A stretch of 64,000 bases of DNA, from NCBI GenBank assembly GCA_023055425.1, contig JALGPY010000002.1, forward strand, positions 123,950,088-124,014,087. The letters are read 5' to 3'. The notes beneath the pieces are model-generated. The model saw nothing but the letters and a program-made list of their open reading frames with translations, was not told the DNA's origin and did no database searches. Below are positions 36,326 to 50,059 of this stretch, piece by piece. The DNA is from Linanthus parryae. Its lineage: Eukaryota; Streptophyta; Magnoliopsida; Ericales; Polemoniaceae. How positions within the stretch are numbered: the stretch's first letter is position 1; each line of letters opens with the position of its first letter. The position numbers were made by a program, and so were the translations under genes.

Positions 36326-39300
36326 CCAACTCTAAAGTCAAAGGTTAATCTCAAATTTTTAGCGTTGCGGTGTCCACTAGCTCAAACCACTGATTTTGGT
36401 CAAATAAAGTCATCAACCAATTCTAAAGTCAAAGGTTAATCTCAAATTTTTAGTGTTGCGGTGTCCACTAGCTCAAACCACTGATTTTGGTCAAATAAAG
36501 TCATCAACCAATTCTAAAGTCAATGGTTAATCTCAAATTTTTAGCGTTGCGGTGTCCACTAGGTCAAACCACTACTTTTGGTCAAATAAAGTCATCGACC
36601 AACTCTAAAGTCAAAGGTTAATCTCAAATTTTAACGTTTAGGTGTCCACTAGCTTAAACCACTACTTTTGGTCAAATAAAGTTACCGAATAACTCTAAAA
36701 ATAAAAGGTTAATCTCAAATTTTTAACGTTGCGGTGTCCACTAGCTTAAACCATTACTTTTGGTAAAATGAAGTCATCGATTAACTCTAAAAATAAAAGG
36801 TTAATCTCAAATCTTACTGTTGCGGTGTCCACTAGCTCAAACAACTAGCTTTGGTCAAATAAAGTCATCGACCAACTCTGAAGTCTAAGGATAATCTCAA
36901 TTTTTGTAACTTTGCGGTTTCCACTAGCTCAAACCACTTCTTTGGGTAAAATGAAGTCATCGATTAACTCTAAAAATAAAAGGTTAATCTCAAATTTTTA
37001 CTGTTGCGGTGTCCACTGGCTCTAACCACTACTTTTGGTCACATAAAGTCATCGACCAACTCTAAAGTCAAAGGTTAATCTCAAATTATTAGCGTTGCGG
37101 TGTCCACTAGCTCAAACCATTACTTTTGGTAAAATGAAGTCATCGATTAACTCAAAAAATAAAAGGTTAATCTCAAATCTTACTGTTGCGGTGTCCACTA
37201 GCTCAAACAACTAGCTTTGGTCAAATAAAGTCATCGACCAACTCTGAAGTCTAAGGATAATCTCAATTTTTGTAACGTTGCGGTTTCCACTAGCTCAAAC
37301 CACTACTTTGGGTAAAATGAAGTCATCGATTAACTCTAAAAATAAAAGGTTAATCTCAAATTTTTACTGTTGCGGTGTCCACTGGCTCAAACCACTACTT
37401 TTGGTCACATAAAGTCATCGACCAACTCTAAAGTCAAAGGTTAATCTCAAATTATTAGCGTTGCGGTGTCCACTAGCTCAAACCACTGATTTTGGTCAAA
37501 TAAAGTCATCCACCAATTCTAAAGTCAAAGGTTAATCTCAAATTTTTAACGTTGCGGTGTCCGCTAGCTTAAACCACTACTTTTGGTAAAATGAAGTCAT
37601 CGATTTACTCTAAAAATAAAAGTATAATCTCAAATTTTTACTGTTGCGGTGTCCACTAGCTCAAACAACTACTTTTGGTCAAATAAAGTCATTGACCAAC
37701 TCTGAGGTCAAAGGTTAATCTCAATTTTTGTAACATTGCGGTGTTCACTAGCTCAAACTACTACTTTTGGTCAAATAAAGTCATCGACCAACTCTAAAGT
37801 CAAAGGTTAATCTCAAATTTTTAACATTGCGTTGTCCTGTAGGTCAAACCACTACTTTTGGTCAAATAAAATAATCGACCAACTCTAAAGTCAAAGGTTA
37901 ATCTCAAATTTTTAACGTTACGGTGTCCACTAGGTCAAACCACTACTTTTGGTCAAATAATATCATCGGCCAACTCTAAAGTCAAAGGTCAATCTCAATT
38001 TTTTAACGTTGCGGTGTCCACTAGCTCAAACAACTACTTTTGGTCACATAAAGTCATCGACCAACTCTAACGTCAAAGGTTAATCTCAAATTTTTAGCGT
38101 TGCGGTGTCCACTAGCTCAAACCACTGATTTTGGTCAAATAAAGTCATCAACCAATTCTAAAGTCAAAGGTTAATCTCAAATTTTTAACGTTGCGGTGTC
38201 CACTAGGTCAAACCACTACTTTTGGTCAAATAAAGTCATCGACCAACTCTGAAGTCAAAGGTTAATCTCACATTTTAGACGTGGAGGTGTCCACTAGCTT
38301 AAACCGCTACTTTTGGTCAAATAAAGTGACCGCTTAACTCTAAAAATAAAAGGTTAATCTCTAATTTTTAACGTTGCGGTGTCCACTAGTTTAAACCACT
38401 ACTTTTGGTCACATAAAGTCATCAACCAACTCTAAAGTCAAAGGTTAATCTCAAATTTTTAGCGTTGCGGTGTCCACTAGGTCAAACCACAGATTTTGGT
38501 CAAATAAAGTCATCAACAATTTCTAAAGTCAAAGGTTAATCTCAAAATTTTAGCGTTGCAGTGTACACTAGCTCAAACAACTGATTTTGGTCAAATAAAG
38601 TCATCAACCAATTCTAAAGTCAAAGGTTAATCTCAAATTTTTAACGTTGCGGTGTCCACTAGGTCAAACCACTACTTTTGGTCAAATAAAGTCATCGACC
38701 AACTCTAAAGTCAAAGGTTAATCTCACATTTTAGACGTTGAGGTGTCCACTAGCTTAAACCGCTACTTTTGGTCAAATAAAGTGACCGCTTAACTCTAAA
38801 AATAAAAGGTTAATCTCTAATTTTTAACGTTGCGGTAACCACTAGTTTAAACCACTACTTTTGGTCACATAAAGTCATCAACCAACTCTAAAGTCAAAGG
38901 TTAATCTCAAATTTTTAGCGTTGCGGTGTCCACTAGCTCAAACCACTGATTTTGGTCAAATAAAGTCATCAACCAATTCTAAAGTCAAAGATTAATCTCA
39001 AATTTTTAGCGTTGCGGTGTCCACTAGCTCAAACCACTGATTTTGGTCAAATAAAGTCATCAACCAATTCTAAAGTCAATGGTTAATCTCAAATTTTTAG
39101 CGTTGCGGTGTCCACTAGGTCAAACCACTACTTTTGGTCAAATAAAGTCATCGACCAACTCTAAAGTCAAAGGTTAATCTCAAATTTTAACGTTTAGGTG
39201 TCCACTAGCTTAAACCACTACTTTTGGTCAAATAAAGTTACCGAATAACTCTAAAAATAAAAGGTTAATCTCAAATTTTTAACGTTGCGGTGTCCACTAG

Positions 39301-42300
39301 CTTAAACCATTACTTTCGGTAAAATGAAGTCATCGATTAACTCTAAAAATAAAAGGTTAATCTCAAATCTTACTGTTGCGGTGTCCACTAGCTCAAACAA
39401 CTAGCTTTGGTCAAATAAAGTCATCGACGAACTCTGAAGTCTAAGGATAATCTCAATTTTTGTAACTTTGCGGTTTCCACTAGCTCAAACCACTTCTTTG
39501 GGTAAAATGAAGTCATCGATTAACTCTAAAAATAAAAGGTTAATCTCAAATTTTTACTGTTGCGGTGTCCACTGGCTCTAACCACTACTTTTGGTCACAT
39601 AAAGTCATCGACCAACTCTAAAGTCAAAGGTTAATCTCAAATTATTAGCGTTGCAGTGTCCACTAGCTCAAACCATTACTTTTGGTAAAATGAAGTCATC
39701 GATTAACTCTAAAAATAAAAGGTTAATCTCAAATCTTACTGTTGCGGTGTCCACTAGCTCAAACAACTAGCTTTGGTCAAATAAAGTCATCGACCAACTC
39801 TGAAGTCTAAGGATAATCTCAATTTTTGTAACGTTGCGGTTTCCACTAGCTCAAACCACTACTTCGGGTAAAATGAAGTCATCGATTAACTCTAAAAATA
39901 AAAGGTTAATCTCAAATTTTTACTGTTGCGGTGTCCACTGGCTCAAACCACTACTTTTGGTCACATAAAGTCATCGACCAACTCTAAAGTCAAAGGTTAA
40001 TCTCAAATTATTAGCGTTGCGGTGTCCACTAGCTCAAACCACTGATTTTGGTCAAATAAAGTCATCCACCAATTCTAAAGTCAAAGGTTAATCTCAAATT
40101 TTTAACGTTGCGGTGTCCGCTAGCTTAAACCACTACTTTTGGTAAAATGAAGTCATCGATTTACTCTAAAAATAAAAGTATAATCTCAAATTTTTACTGT
40201 TGCGGTGTCCACTAGCTCAAACAACTACTTTTGGTCAAATAAAGTCATTGACCAACTCTGAGGTCAAAGGTTAATCTCAATTTTTGTAACATTGCGGTGT
40301 TCACTAGCTCAAACTACTACTTTTGGTCAAATAAAGTCATCGACCAACTCTAAAGTCAAAGGTTAATCTCAAATTTTTAACATTGCGTTGTCCTGTAGGT
40401 CAAACCACTACTTTTGGTCAAATAAAATAATCGACCAACTCTAAAGTCAAAGGTTAATCTCAAATTTTTAACGTTACGGTGTCCACTAGGTCAAACCACT
40501 ACTTTTGGTCAAATAATATCATCGGCCAACTCTAAAGTCAAAGGTCAATCTCAATTTTTTAACGTTGCGGTGTCCACTAGCTCAAACAACTACTTTTGGT
40601 CACATAAAGTCATCGACCAACTCTAACGTCAAAGGTTAATCTCAAATTTTTAGCGTTGCGGTGTCCGCTAGCTCAAACCACTGATTTTGGTCAAATAAAG
40701 TCATCAACCAATTCTAAAGTCAAAGGTTAATCTCAAATTTTTAACGTTGCGGTGTCCACTAGGTCAAACCACTACTTTTGGTCAAATAAAGTCATCGACC
40801 AACTCTGAAGTCAAAGGTTAATCTCACATTTTAGACGTGGAGGTGTCCACTAGCTTAAACCGCTACTTTTGGTCAAATAAAGTGACCGCTTAACTCTAAA
40901 AATAAAAGGTTAATCTCAAATTTTTAACGTTGCGGTGTTCACAAGCTTAAACCACTACTTTTGGTAAAATGAAGTCATCGATTAACTCTAAAAATAAAAG
41001 GATAATCTCTTTACTGTTGTGGTGTCCACTAGCTCAAACAACTACTTTTGGCCAAATAAAGACATCGATCAACTCTGAAGTCAAAGGTTAATCTCAATTT
41101 TTGTAACATTGCGGTGTCCACTAGCTCAAACCACTACTTTTGGTCAAATAAAGTCATCGACCAACTCTAAAGTCAAAGGTTAATCTCAAATTTTTAACGT
41201 TGCGGTGTCCCGTAGGTCAAACCACTACTTTTGGTCTAATAAAATAATCGACCAACTCTAAAGTCAAATGTTAATCTCAAATTTTTAACGTTGCGGTGTC
41301 CACTAGGTCAAACCACTACTTTTGGTCAAATAATATTATCGACCAACTCTAAAGTCAAAGGTCAATCTCAATTTTTTAACGTTGCGGTGTCCACTAGCTC
41401 AAACAACTACTTTTGGTCACATAAAGTCATCGACCAACTCTAACGTCAAAGGTTAATCTCAAATTTTTAGCGTTGCAGTGTCCACTAGCTCAAACCACTG
41501 ATTTTGGTCAAATAAAGTCATCGACCAACTCTAAAGTCAAAGGTTAATCTCACATTTTAGACGTTGAGGTGTCCACTAGCTTAAACCGCTACTTTTGGTC
41601 AAATAAAGTGACCGCTTAACTCTAAAAATAAAAGGTTAATCTCTAATTTTTAACGTTGCGGTGTCCACTAGTTTAAACCACTACTTTTGGTCACATAAAG
41701 TCATCAACCAACTCTAAAGTTAAAGGTTAATCTCAAATTTTTAGCGTTGCGGTGTCCACTAGGTCAAACCACTGATTTTGGTCAAATAAAGTCATCAACC
41801 AATTCTAAAGTCAAAGGTTAATCTCAAATTTTTAGCGTTGCGGTGTCCACTAGCTCAAACAACTGATTTTGGTCAAATAAAGTCATCAACCAATTCTAAA
41901 GTCAAAGGTTAATCTCAAATTTTTAACGTTGCGGTGTCCACTAGGTCAAACCACTACTTTTGGTCAAATAAAGTCATCGACCAACTCTAAAGTCAAAGGT
42001 TAATCTCAAATTTTAGACGTTGAGGTGTCCACTAGCTTAAACCGCTACTTTTGGTCAAATAAAGTGACCGCTTAACTCTAAAAATAAAAGGTTAATCTCT
42101 AATTTTTAACGTTGCGGTGTCCACTAGTTTAAACCACTACTTTTGGTCACATAAAGTCATCAACCAAATCTAAAGTCAAAGGTTAATCTCAAATTTTTAG
42201 CGTTGTGGTTTCCACTAGCTCAAACCACTGATTTTGGTCAAATAAAGTCATCAACCAATTCTAAAGTCAAAGGTTAATCTCAAATTTTTAGCGTTGCGGT

Positions 42301-43762
42301 GTCCACTAGCTCAAACCACTAATTTTGATCAAATAAAGTCATCAACCAATTCTAAAGTCAATGGTTAATCTCAAATTTTTAACGTTGCGGTGTCCACTAG
42401 GTCAAACCACTACTTTTGGTCAAATAAAGTCATCGACCAACTCTAAAGTCAAAGGTTAATCTCAAATTTGAACGTTGAGGTGTCCACTAGCTTAAACCAC
42501 TACTTTTGGTCAAATAAAGTTACCGATTAACTCTAAAAATAAAAGGTTAATCTCAAATTTTTAACGTTGCGGTGTCCACTAGCTTAAACCATTACTTTTG
42601 GTAAAATGAAGTCATCGATTAACTCTAAAAATAAAAGGTTAATCTCAAATCTTACTATTGCGGTGTCCACTAGCTCAAACAACTAGCTTTGGTCAAATAA
42701 AGTCATCGACCAACTCTGAAGTCTAAGGTTAATCTCAATTTTTGTAACGTTGCGGTTTCCACTAGCTCAAACTACTACTTTGGGTAAAATGAAGTCATCG
42801 ATTAACTCTAAAAATAAAAAGTTAATCTCGAATTTTTACTGTTGCGGTGTCCACTGGCTCAAACCACTACTTTTGGTCACATAAAGTCATCGACCAACTC
42901 TAAAGTCAAAGGTTAATCTCAAATTATTAGCGTTGCGGTGTCCACTAGCTCAAACCACTGATTTTGGTCAAATAAAGTCATCCACCAATTCTAAAGTCAA
43001 AGGTTAATCTCAAATTTTTAACGTTGCGGTGTCCACTAGCTTAAACCACTACTTTTGGTCAAATGAAGTCATCGATTTACTCTAAAAATAAAAGTATATT
43101 CTCAAATTTTTACTGTTGCGGTGTCCACTAGCTCAAACAACTACTTTTGGTCAAATAAAGTCATCGACCAACTCTGAAGTCAAAGGTTAATCTCAATTTT
43201 TGTAACATTGCGGTGTTCACTAGCTCAAACCACTACTTTTGGTCAAATAAAGTCATCGACCAACTCTAAAGTCAAAGGTTAATCTCAAATTTTTAACATT
43301 GCGTTGTCCTGTAGGTCAAACCACTACTTTTGGTCAAATAAAATAATCGACCAACTCTAAAGTCAAAGGTTAATCTCAAATTTTTAACGTTGCTGTGTCC
43401 ACTAGGTCAAACCACTACTTTTGGTCAAATAATATCATCAACCAACTCTAAAGTCAAAGGTCAATCTCAGTTTTTTAACGTTGCGGTGTCCACTAGCTCA
43501 AACAACTACTTTTGGTCAGATAAAGTCATCGACCAACTCTAACGTCAAAGGTTAATCTCAAATTTTTAGCGTTGCGGTGTCCACTAGCTCAAACCACTGA
43601 TTTTGGTCAAATAAAGTCATCAACCAATTCTAAAGTCAAAGGTTAATCTCAAACTTTTAACATTGCGGTGTCCACTAGGTCAAACCACTACTTTTGGTCA
43701 AATAAAGTCATCGACCAACTCTGAAGTCAAAGGTTAATCTCACATTTTAGACGTGGAGGTGT
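36326..43762 (+). repeat. 91-bp satellite array, forward orientation, block 4
   Basis: Satellite between element F and element C. It carries the last part of the middle-region modules, including GCGTTGTCCTGTAGG at about 37823, 40379 and 43295. It stops in mid-monomer at ACGTGGAGGTGT, where element C begins. Confidence 0.97.
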
Positions 43763-44039
43763 ACACACAACCACAGCTCAAGCTAAATCTAGTGAACTAG
43801 AATTAACTAAAGCAAAGTGAGAAACAGGTTTGATAGGATGGTCCTAACAAAGCTAAGAGTAGTGTAGTAGCTGCAAATTCAAGCCACTAACTACATATTA
43901 CAAGCCAAGGATTTGGCACAACTACTGAACAATTACAGTAAGCTAACAGCTAACATATTACATTCAGCAGACATGTTAACATACAGCCTACAAACATGAA
44001 CAACTGTAACAAAATCAAGAAAACAACAAAGTGGTGGTA

Positions 44040-44052
44040 GGGGTAATTCCCC
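44040..44052 (-). other. Stop-proximal hairpin of LINE C
   Basis: GGGGAATTACCCC on the coding strand has a 4-bp stem and a 5-nt loop, 25 nt after the ORF2 stop. Element F has GGGGATTTACCCC at exactly the same 25-nt spacing. Confidence 0.7.
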
Positions 44053-44077
44053 AGGCAACACCATACAATCCTTTGAG

Positions 44078-45657
44078 TCAATGCACATCAAAGCAGAAGT
44101 TATCAAGAGATAAAGAGACCTGTCTGATAACTGCAACCTCTGGAGCAATTTTCTTTGTGTGGAATCTGGAATTCCTTTCCCTCCAACTGTAGTAGATCAC
44201 TGCTGAGATTACTCTTTTACAAATGGCATTCTTCTTGGTAGGCTTCTTCCAATTGTCTGCCATAAAAGAGACCATCTCCTTCCAAGGTAATCTAGGCACA
44301 GAGAAACCAAACTTCTGCTCAAAAAAATGCAAGATGGAGTTGGTAAATTTACAGGAGAAGAACAAGTGATTGTGGTCCTCAACTACAAAATCACACAACA
44401 AGCAAGGAGAAGAAGTTGTCACTCCCCAAGCAATTAGCCTATCACCAGTTGACAATTTGAATTGGATAGCTAACCAAAACAAAAAGCTAAATCTGGGAAT
44501 AAACTCAGAAAACCAGCATAAATGAGCCCAGGTAACAATTGGTTTCTTTGTTCTAATGGACTTCCACACTGATGAGGATGAGAAAGATACAAGAGAACCA
44601 TCAAGCCACATAAGCACATCCTTTGCAGAATCATCAACCTTAAGTTCATTGGACAGCTTTTTAAGGTACTTGATATCCACATTATGATCACTTGGCCAAG
44701 TGAAATAATTATTGTGTATCAGAGAGCATACCTTAGCAAGTCTGGATATGTTTGAATCATAGATAAGTCTCTCTGGAAAGAAATCCATGATTCTCCCTTT
44801 TGGTAACCAGAAATCCCACCACAAGAAGATTAGTTCACCATTCCCCACTTTCCAGAACATAAACTGTTTGATTTCTTTTCTAATTCCCAGAGCTTTTTTC
44901 CAGAGCCAAGATGCCAAAGAAGGGGTTTTCATTTTCCAGAAACATTGGCCTTTCAGCAGATGGGAATGTGCCCAGCAATGCCACAAAGCTTCTGATTTGT
45001 GTGATATCAGTTTCCAAATAACTTTGGCAATAGCAGCTTTGTTCCATTCTTTTGTTCTTTTAATTCCAAGTCCTCCTTCATCAAATGGTAAACATACATC
45101 ACTCCAAGCTATTTTTGCACCTGATTTCTTCATTTCTGACCCTGACCAGAGAAACCTCCTCAAGAGCTGCTCAATGCTATTGTGAACTCTAGAGGGAAGC
45201 ATAAAAATTGAGGACTAGTACATTTGAATAGCAAACAACACTGTTTTGATCAACTGTAATCTCCCTGCAAAAGACAAGTACTTAGAAGGCCATGAGCTGA
45301 TCTTTGAAGTGACTCTATCAATAAGTGGCTGACAGTCAGAGGCTTTGAGTTTTGTTGTAATGAGGGGAACCCCCAAATACCTAACTGGAAGTGTACCCAC
45401 AGCAAACCCAAACAGATCAAGAAGAATTTCTTTCTCAAAGGGATCCACATTGGAGAAGAACATGTTGCTTTTGTCAAGGTTGGGTGTCAAACCTGAGAGT
45501 GCTGAAAAACAGTCAAGAGCTTGTTTCAATGGTTTAGCTGCTGCCAAAGAACCATATGAGAACACCAGCAAATCATCTGCAAAGCATAAATGGGTGATCT
45601 TGTTCTCTTTACATCTCCAGTGGTATTTGAACTGAGGATCAGATGTTACAGAAGCAA
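44078..45657 (-). pseudogene. LINE C ORF2 fragment, RT to C-terminus, with nonsense codon
   Basis: About 525 codons of an L1 ORF2, starting before RT motif C (TSDPQFKYHWRCKE) and ending at FDVH-stop. The catalytic FADD is present in THLCFADDLLVF, followed by VGTLPVRYLGVPLIT and a C-terminal zf-RVT region (CLLC...HNHLFFSC). A UAG at 45215-45217 replaces the Trp of the family block YW(S/A)S(I/V/T)F: neighbours read VYWSSVFILP or VYWASTFILP. This is a single G-to-A change with the same frame on both sides. Endonuclease and the first part of RT are absent. It is non-functional and more diverged from A, B and E than A and E are from each other. Confidence 0.9.
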
Positions 45658-48600
45658 AGAGTTGGTCGATGACTTTACGTGACCAAAAGTAGTGGTTTGA
45701 GCTAGTGGACACCACAACGTTAAAAAATTGAGATTAACCTTTGACTTTAGAGTTGGTCGATGATATTATTTCACCAAAAGTAGTGGTTTGACCTACTGGA
45801 GCAACGTTAAAAATTTGAGATTAACCTTTGACTTTAGAGTTGGTCGATGACTTTATGTGACCAGAAGTTGTGGTTTGAGCTAGTGAACACCACAACGTTA
45901 AAAATTTGAGATTAACCTTTGACTTTAGAGTTGGTCGATGATTTTATTTGACAAAAAGTAGTGTTTTGACCTAATGGAAACCGCAACGTTAAAACTTTGA
46001 GATTAACCATTGACTTTAGAATTGGTTGATGACTTTATTTGACCAAAATCAGTAGTTGGAGCTAGTGGACACCGCAACGCTAAAAATTTGAGATTAACCT
46101 TTGACTTTCGATTTGGTCGATGACTTTATTTGACCAAAAGTAGTGGTTTGAGCTAGTGGACAACGCAACGTTCAAAATTTGAGATTAACCTTTGACTTTA
46201 GAGTTGGTCGATGACTTTATTTGACCAAAAGTAATGGTTTGAACTAGTGGACGCAACGTTACAAAATTGAGTTTAACCTTTGACTTTAGAGTTAGTCGAT
46301 GATTTTATTTGACCAAAAGTAGTGGTTTGACCTAGTGGACACCGCAACGATAAAAATTTGAGATTAACCTTTGACTTTAGAGTTGGTCGATTATTTTATT
46401 TGACCAAATGTAGTGGTTTGACCTACGGGACACCGCAACGTTAAAAATTTGAGATTAACCTTTTACTTTAAATTGGTTGATGACTTTATTTGACAAAAAT
46501 CAGTGGTTTGAGCTAGTGAACACCGCGACGTTAAAAATTTGAGATTAACCTTTGACTTTAGAGTTGGTCGATGACTTTATTTGACCAAAAGTAGTGGTTT
46601 GAGCTAATGGACACCGCAATGTTACAAAAATCGAGATTAACCTTTGACTTCAGAGTTGGTCGATGACTTCATTTGACCAAAAGTAGTTGTTTGAGCTAGT
46701 GGACACGGCAACAGTAAAAATTTGAGATTAACCTTTTATTTTTAGAGTTAATCGATGACTTCATTTTACCAAAACTAGTGGTTTAAGCTTGTGGATACCG
46801 CAACGTTAAAAATTTGAGATTAACCTTTTATTTTTAAAGTTAATCGGTAACTTTATTTGACCAAAAGTAGTGGTTTAAGCTAGTAGACACCTCAACGTTT
46901 AATATTTGAGATTAACCTTTGACTTTAGAATTGGTCGATGACTTTATTTGACCAAAAGTAGTGGTTTGACCTAGTGGACACCGCAACGTTAAAAATTTGA
47001 GATTAACCTTTGACTTTAGAATTGGTTGATGACTTTATTTGACCAAAATCAGTGGTTTGAGCTAGTGGACACCGCAACGCTAAAAATTTGAGATTAACCT
47101 TTGACTTTAGTTGGTCGATGACTTTATTTGACCAAAAGTAGTTGTTTGAGCTAATGGACACCACAACAGTAAAAATTTGAGATTAACCTTTTGTTTTTAG
47201 AGTTAATCGATGACTTCATTTTACCAAAAGTAGTGGTTTAAACTAGTGGACACCGCAACGTTAAAAATTAGAGATTAAGCTTTGACTTTAGAGTAGGTCG
47301 ATGACTTTAATTGACCAAAAGTAGTGGTTTGAGCTATTGGACACCGCAATGTTAAAAAATTGAGATTAACCTTTGACTTTAAAGTTGGTTGATGGTTTTA
47401 TTTGACCAAAAGTAGTGGTTTGACCTAGTGGACACCGCAACGTTAAAAATTTGAGATTAACCTTCGACTTTAGAGTTGGTCGATTATTTTATTTGACCAA
47501 ATGTAGTGGTTTGACCTACAGGACACCGCAACGTTAAAAATTTGAGATTAACCTTTTACTTTAGAATTGGTTGATGACTTTATTTGACGAAAATCAGTGG
47601 TTTGAGCTAGTGAACACAGCAACGTTAAAAATTTGAGATTAACCTTTGACTTTAGAGTTGGTCGATGAATTTATTTGACCAAAAGTAGTGGTTTGAGTTA
47701 ATGGACCCCGCAATGTTTCAAAAATTGAGATTAACCTTTGACTTCAGAGTTGGTCGATGACTTTATTTGACCAAAAGTAGTTGTTTGAGCTAGTGGACAC
47801 CGCAACAGTAAAAATTTGAGATTAACATTTTATTTTTAGAGTTAAATGATGACTTCATTTTACCAAAACTAGTGGTTTAAGCTAGTGGATACCGCAACGT
47901 TAAAAATTTGAGATTAACCTTTTATTTTTAGAGTTAATCGGTAACTTTATTTGACCAAAAGTAGTGGTTTAAGCTAGTGGACACCTCAACGTTTAAAATT
48001 TGAGATTAACCTTTGACTTTAGAATTGGTCGATGACTTTATTTGACTAAAAGTAGTGGTTTGACCTAGTGGACACCGCAACGTTAAAAATTTGAGATTAA
48101 CCTTTGACTTTAGAATTGGTTGATGACTTTATTTGACAAAAATCAGTGGTTTGAGCTACTGGACACCGCAACGCTAAAAATTTGAGATTAACCTTTGACT
48201 TTAGAGTTGGTCGATGACTTTATTTGACTAAAAGTAGTTGTTTTAGCTAATGGACACCGCAACAGTAAAATTTTTAGATTAACCTTTTATTTTTAGAGTT
48301 AATCGATGACTTCATTTTACCAAAAGTAGTGGTTTAGACTAGTGGACACCGCAACGTTAAAAATTTGAGATTAACCTTTGACTTTAGAGTTGGTCGATGA
48401 CTTTAATTGACCAAAAGTAGTGGTTGAGCTAGTGGACACCACAATGTTAAAAATTTGAGATTAACCTTTGACTTTAGAGTTGGTTGATGGTTTTATTTGA
48501 CCAAATGTAGTGGTTTGACCTAGTGGACACCGCAACGTTAAAAATTTGAGATTAACCATTGACTTTAGAATTGGTTGATTACTTTATTTGACCAAAAGCA

Positions 48601-49061
48601 GTTGTTGGAGGTAGTGGACACCGCAACGCTAAAAATTTGAGATTAACCTTTGACTTTAGAGTTGGTCGATGACTTTATGTGACCAAAAGTAGTGGTTTGA
48701 GCTAGTGGACACCGCAACATTAAAAATTTGAGATTAACCTTTGACTTTAGAGTTGGTCGATGACTTTATTTGACCAAAAGTAGTGGTTTGAACTAGTGGA
48801 CATCGCAACGTTACAAAATTCAGATTAACCTTTGACTATAGAGTTGGTCGAAGATTTTATTTGACCAAAAGTACTGGTTTGACCTAGTGGACACCGCAAC
48901 GTTAAATATTTGAGATTAACCTTTGACTTTAGAATTGATTGATGACTTTATTTGACCAAAATTAGTGGTTTGAGCTAGTTGACACCGCAACGCTAAAAGT
49001 TTGAGATTAACCTTTGACTTTAGAGTGGTCGATGACTTTATTTGACCAAAAGTAATGGTTT
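45658..49061 (-). repeat. 91-bp satellite array, reverse orientation, block 5
   Basis: The same 91-bp satellite, now reading forward on the - strand. It begins beside element C at AGAGTTGGTCGATGAC. Variant monomers match those of 1-18.5 kb more than the middle region, apart from the first two or three next to C, which resemble middle-type monomers (ATATTATTTCACC). Confidence 0.96.
49051..49061 (+). repeat. Target-site duplication of element D, left copy
   Basis: AGTAATGGTTT is repeated at 50345-50355. With the A run it may be up to 14 bp. The target is the complement of the ACTACTTTT stretch used by A and B. Confidence 0.88.
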
Positions 49062-50059
49062 TAGGTCGGACAAGCACCAGAGAAGGGGAAGTTAGAGAGA
49101 GAAAATCCTCTGACCTCTCTCTAGAACTTTTTCCCGATCTGTTTGCTTTCCTCCCCCTCCATGTTCTTCAATCCATCTTTCTAGGAGGGGGAGGGGGCTC
49201 CTTTTGATCCATTTATGGATCTTTGTTTTGATTTATCTTCTCATATTCCTCACACTTTCACAGATGTCCCTCTTGGGTTGCTGGTGGTTCTTTTGGGTTT
49301 GGTGTTCTTTTCATTAGGCTCTGGTTTGGTTCGGATCTCTTTTGGAGTCTGGATCTTTCTCTAAGGGGTTTGCTCTTGCCAAACGCCTGTTTGACTCGTC
49401 CCCATCTGGGTTCGAGCTTGTTTTGTGGTATTCTTTTTGTACTGTTGCCTGGTGTTTTGGATGTCCATGGCGGTGTCCATGGAGTTTAGAGGTTCGATTG
49501 TAAGTGGATTCGTGCTTTTGGAGTTCAATACCCAAGAACTGGAGCACTGGTGGTGCGTCCTTCCACCTCACCGGTCATTGGACTGGTTTGAGGGTCACCA
49601 TCTTCAGTTTGAAGGAGAAACTTGCCGGAGCAGGTTGAAAAGCTCTCCGTCACTCTTGGTGTTCCATTTCAGCGTGATTCCGTCATTTATGGCCAGACCG
49701 GATGGGTAGCCTCGTTTTGTATGGGGAATCCGATGTTGCTGGTAGCCGAAGGTGAAGAACGGAGCCGACGACCTTGCTTCGACTGAGACGGCACCTCTTC
49801 TCCGACTGAACAGTGGTTCCCTGGGCGTGATGGTCGTTGGGATGGACGACCAAGATCTGTCCACGTGGCGCATTCTTTTGCCATACGTTGTGTGTGGTTG
49901 ACCAGCTAGTGAAGATTATCTTTTGTTCTTAGCTGTCAGCTTGTTTTGTCACCATCAGTGGTTGACATGTTATGCTTGTCCAGTGCCCATATCACGTGTT
50001 GCAGAACTGTGGCTAGGGCAGTAATGATAGTACCCCATCTGACCCCTTTGTCCCTTTGT

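Larger units (their letters stand above)
35284..40917 (+). repeat. 2,556-bp tandem higher-order duplication, first copy split by element F
   Basis: With F and one TSD removed (455 bp), 35284-38291 aligns with 38292-40847 at an offset of 2,556. Homology runs to about 40917 and then ends. Both copies share private variants such as ATCGGCC, AACGTTACGG and ATTGACCAACTCTGAGG. F is absent from the second copy, so it inserted after the duplication or was not included in it. Confidence 0.85.
43763..45657 (-). mobile_element. LINE element C, truncated at both ends, at the array inversion point
   Basis: A 1.9-kb L1 fragment. On its coding strand it begins inside RT and runs through the ORF2 end and about 315 bp of 3' UTR. 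It stops without the distal hairpin, the TTACCC or the poly(A) seen in its relative F, whose 3' UTR is about 406 bp. No TSD is found. Satellite on its left reads forward on the + strand and on its right forward on the - strand, so the array changes direction across this element. It has therefore lost its 3' end through a rearrangement, not just 5' truncation. Confidence 0.9.

Noticed and set aside
14461..43762. tRNA, rRNA or telomeric repeats within the long satellite blocks
   Set aside because: No cloverleaf-like segment, rRNA motif or TTTAGGG run was seen. All sequence fits the 91-bp period.
43763..44035. Possible host gene or non-coding RNA in the 275 bases left of the LINE C hairpin
   Set aside because: Family member F has comparable sequence organisation after its stop codon and proximal hairpin, so this is the 3' UTR of element C.
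45215..45217. UAG in element C as a recoded or readthrough codon
   Set aside because: It replaces a Trp conserved in the other LINEs in a copy already truncated at both ends. A simple nonsense mutation is the better explanation.
49466..49486. Satellite-like decamer GCGGTGTCCA inside element D
   Set aside because: A ten-base match with no extension on either side, within a local TGTCCATGG repeat. Chance is enough.
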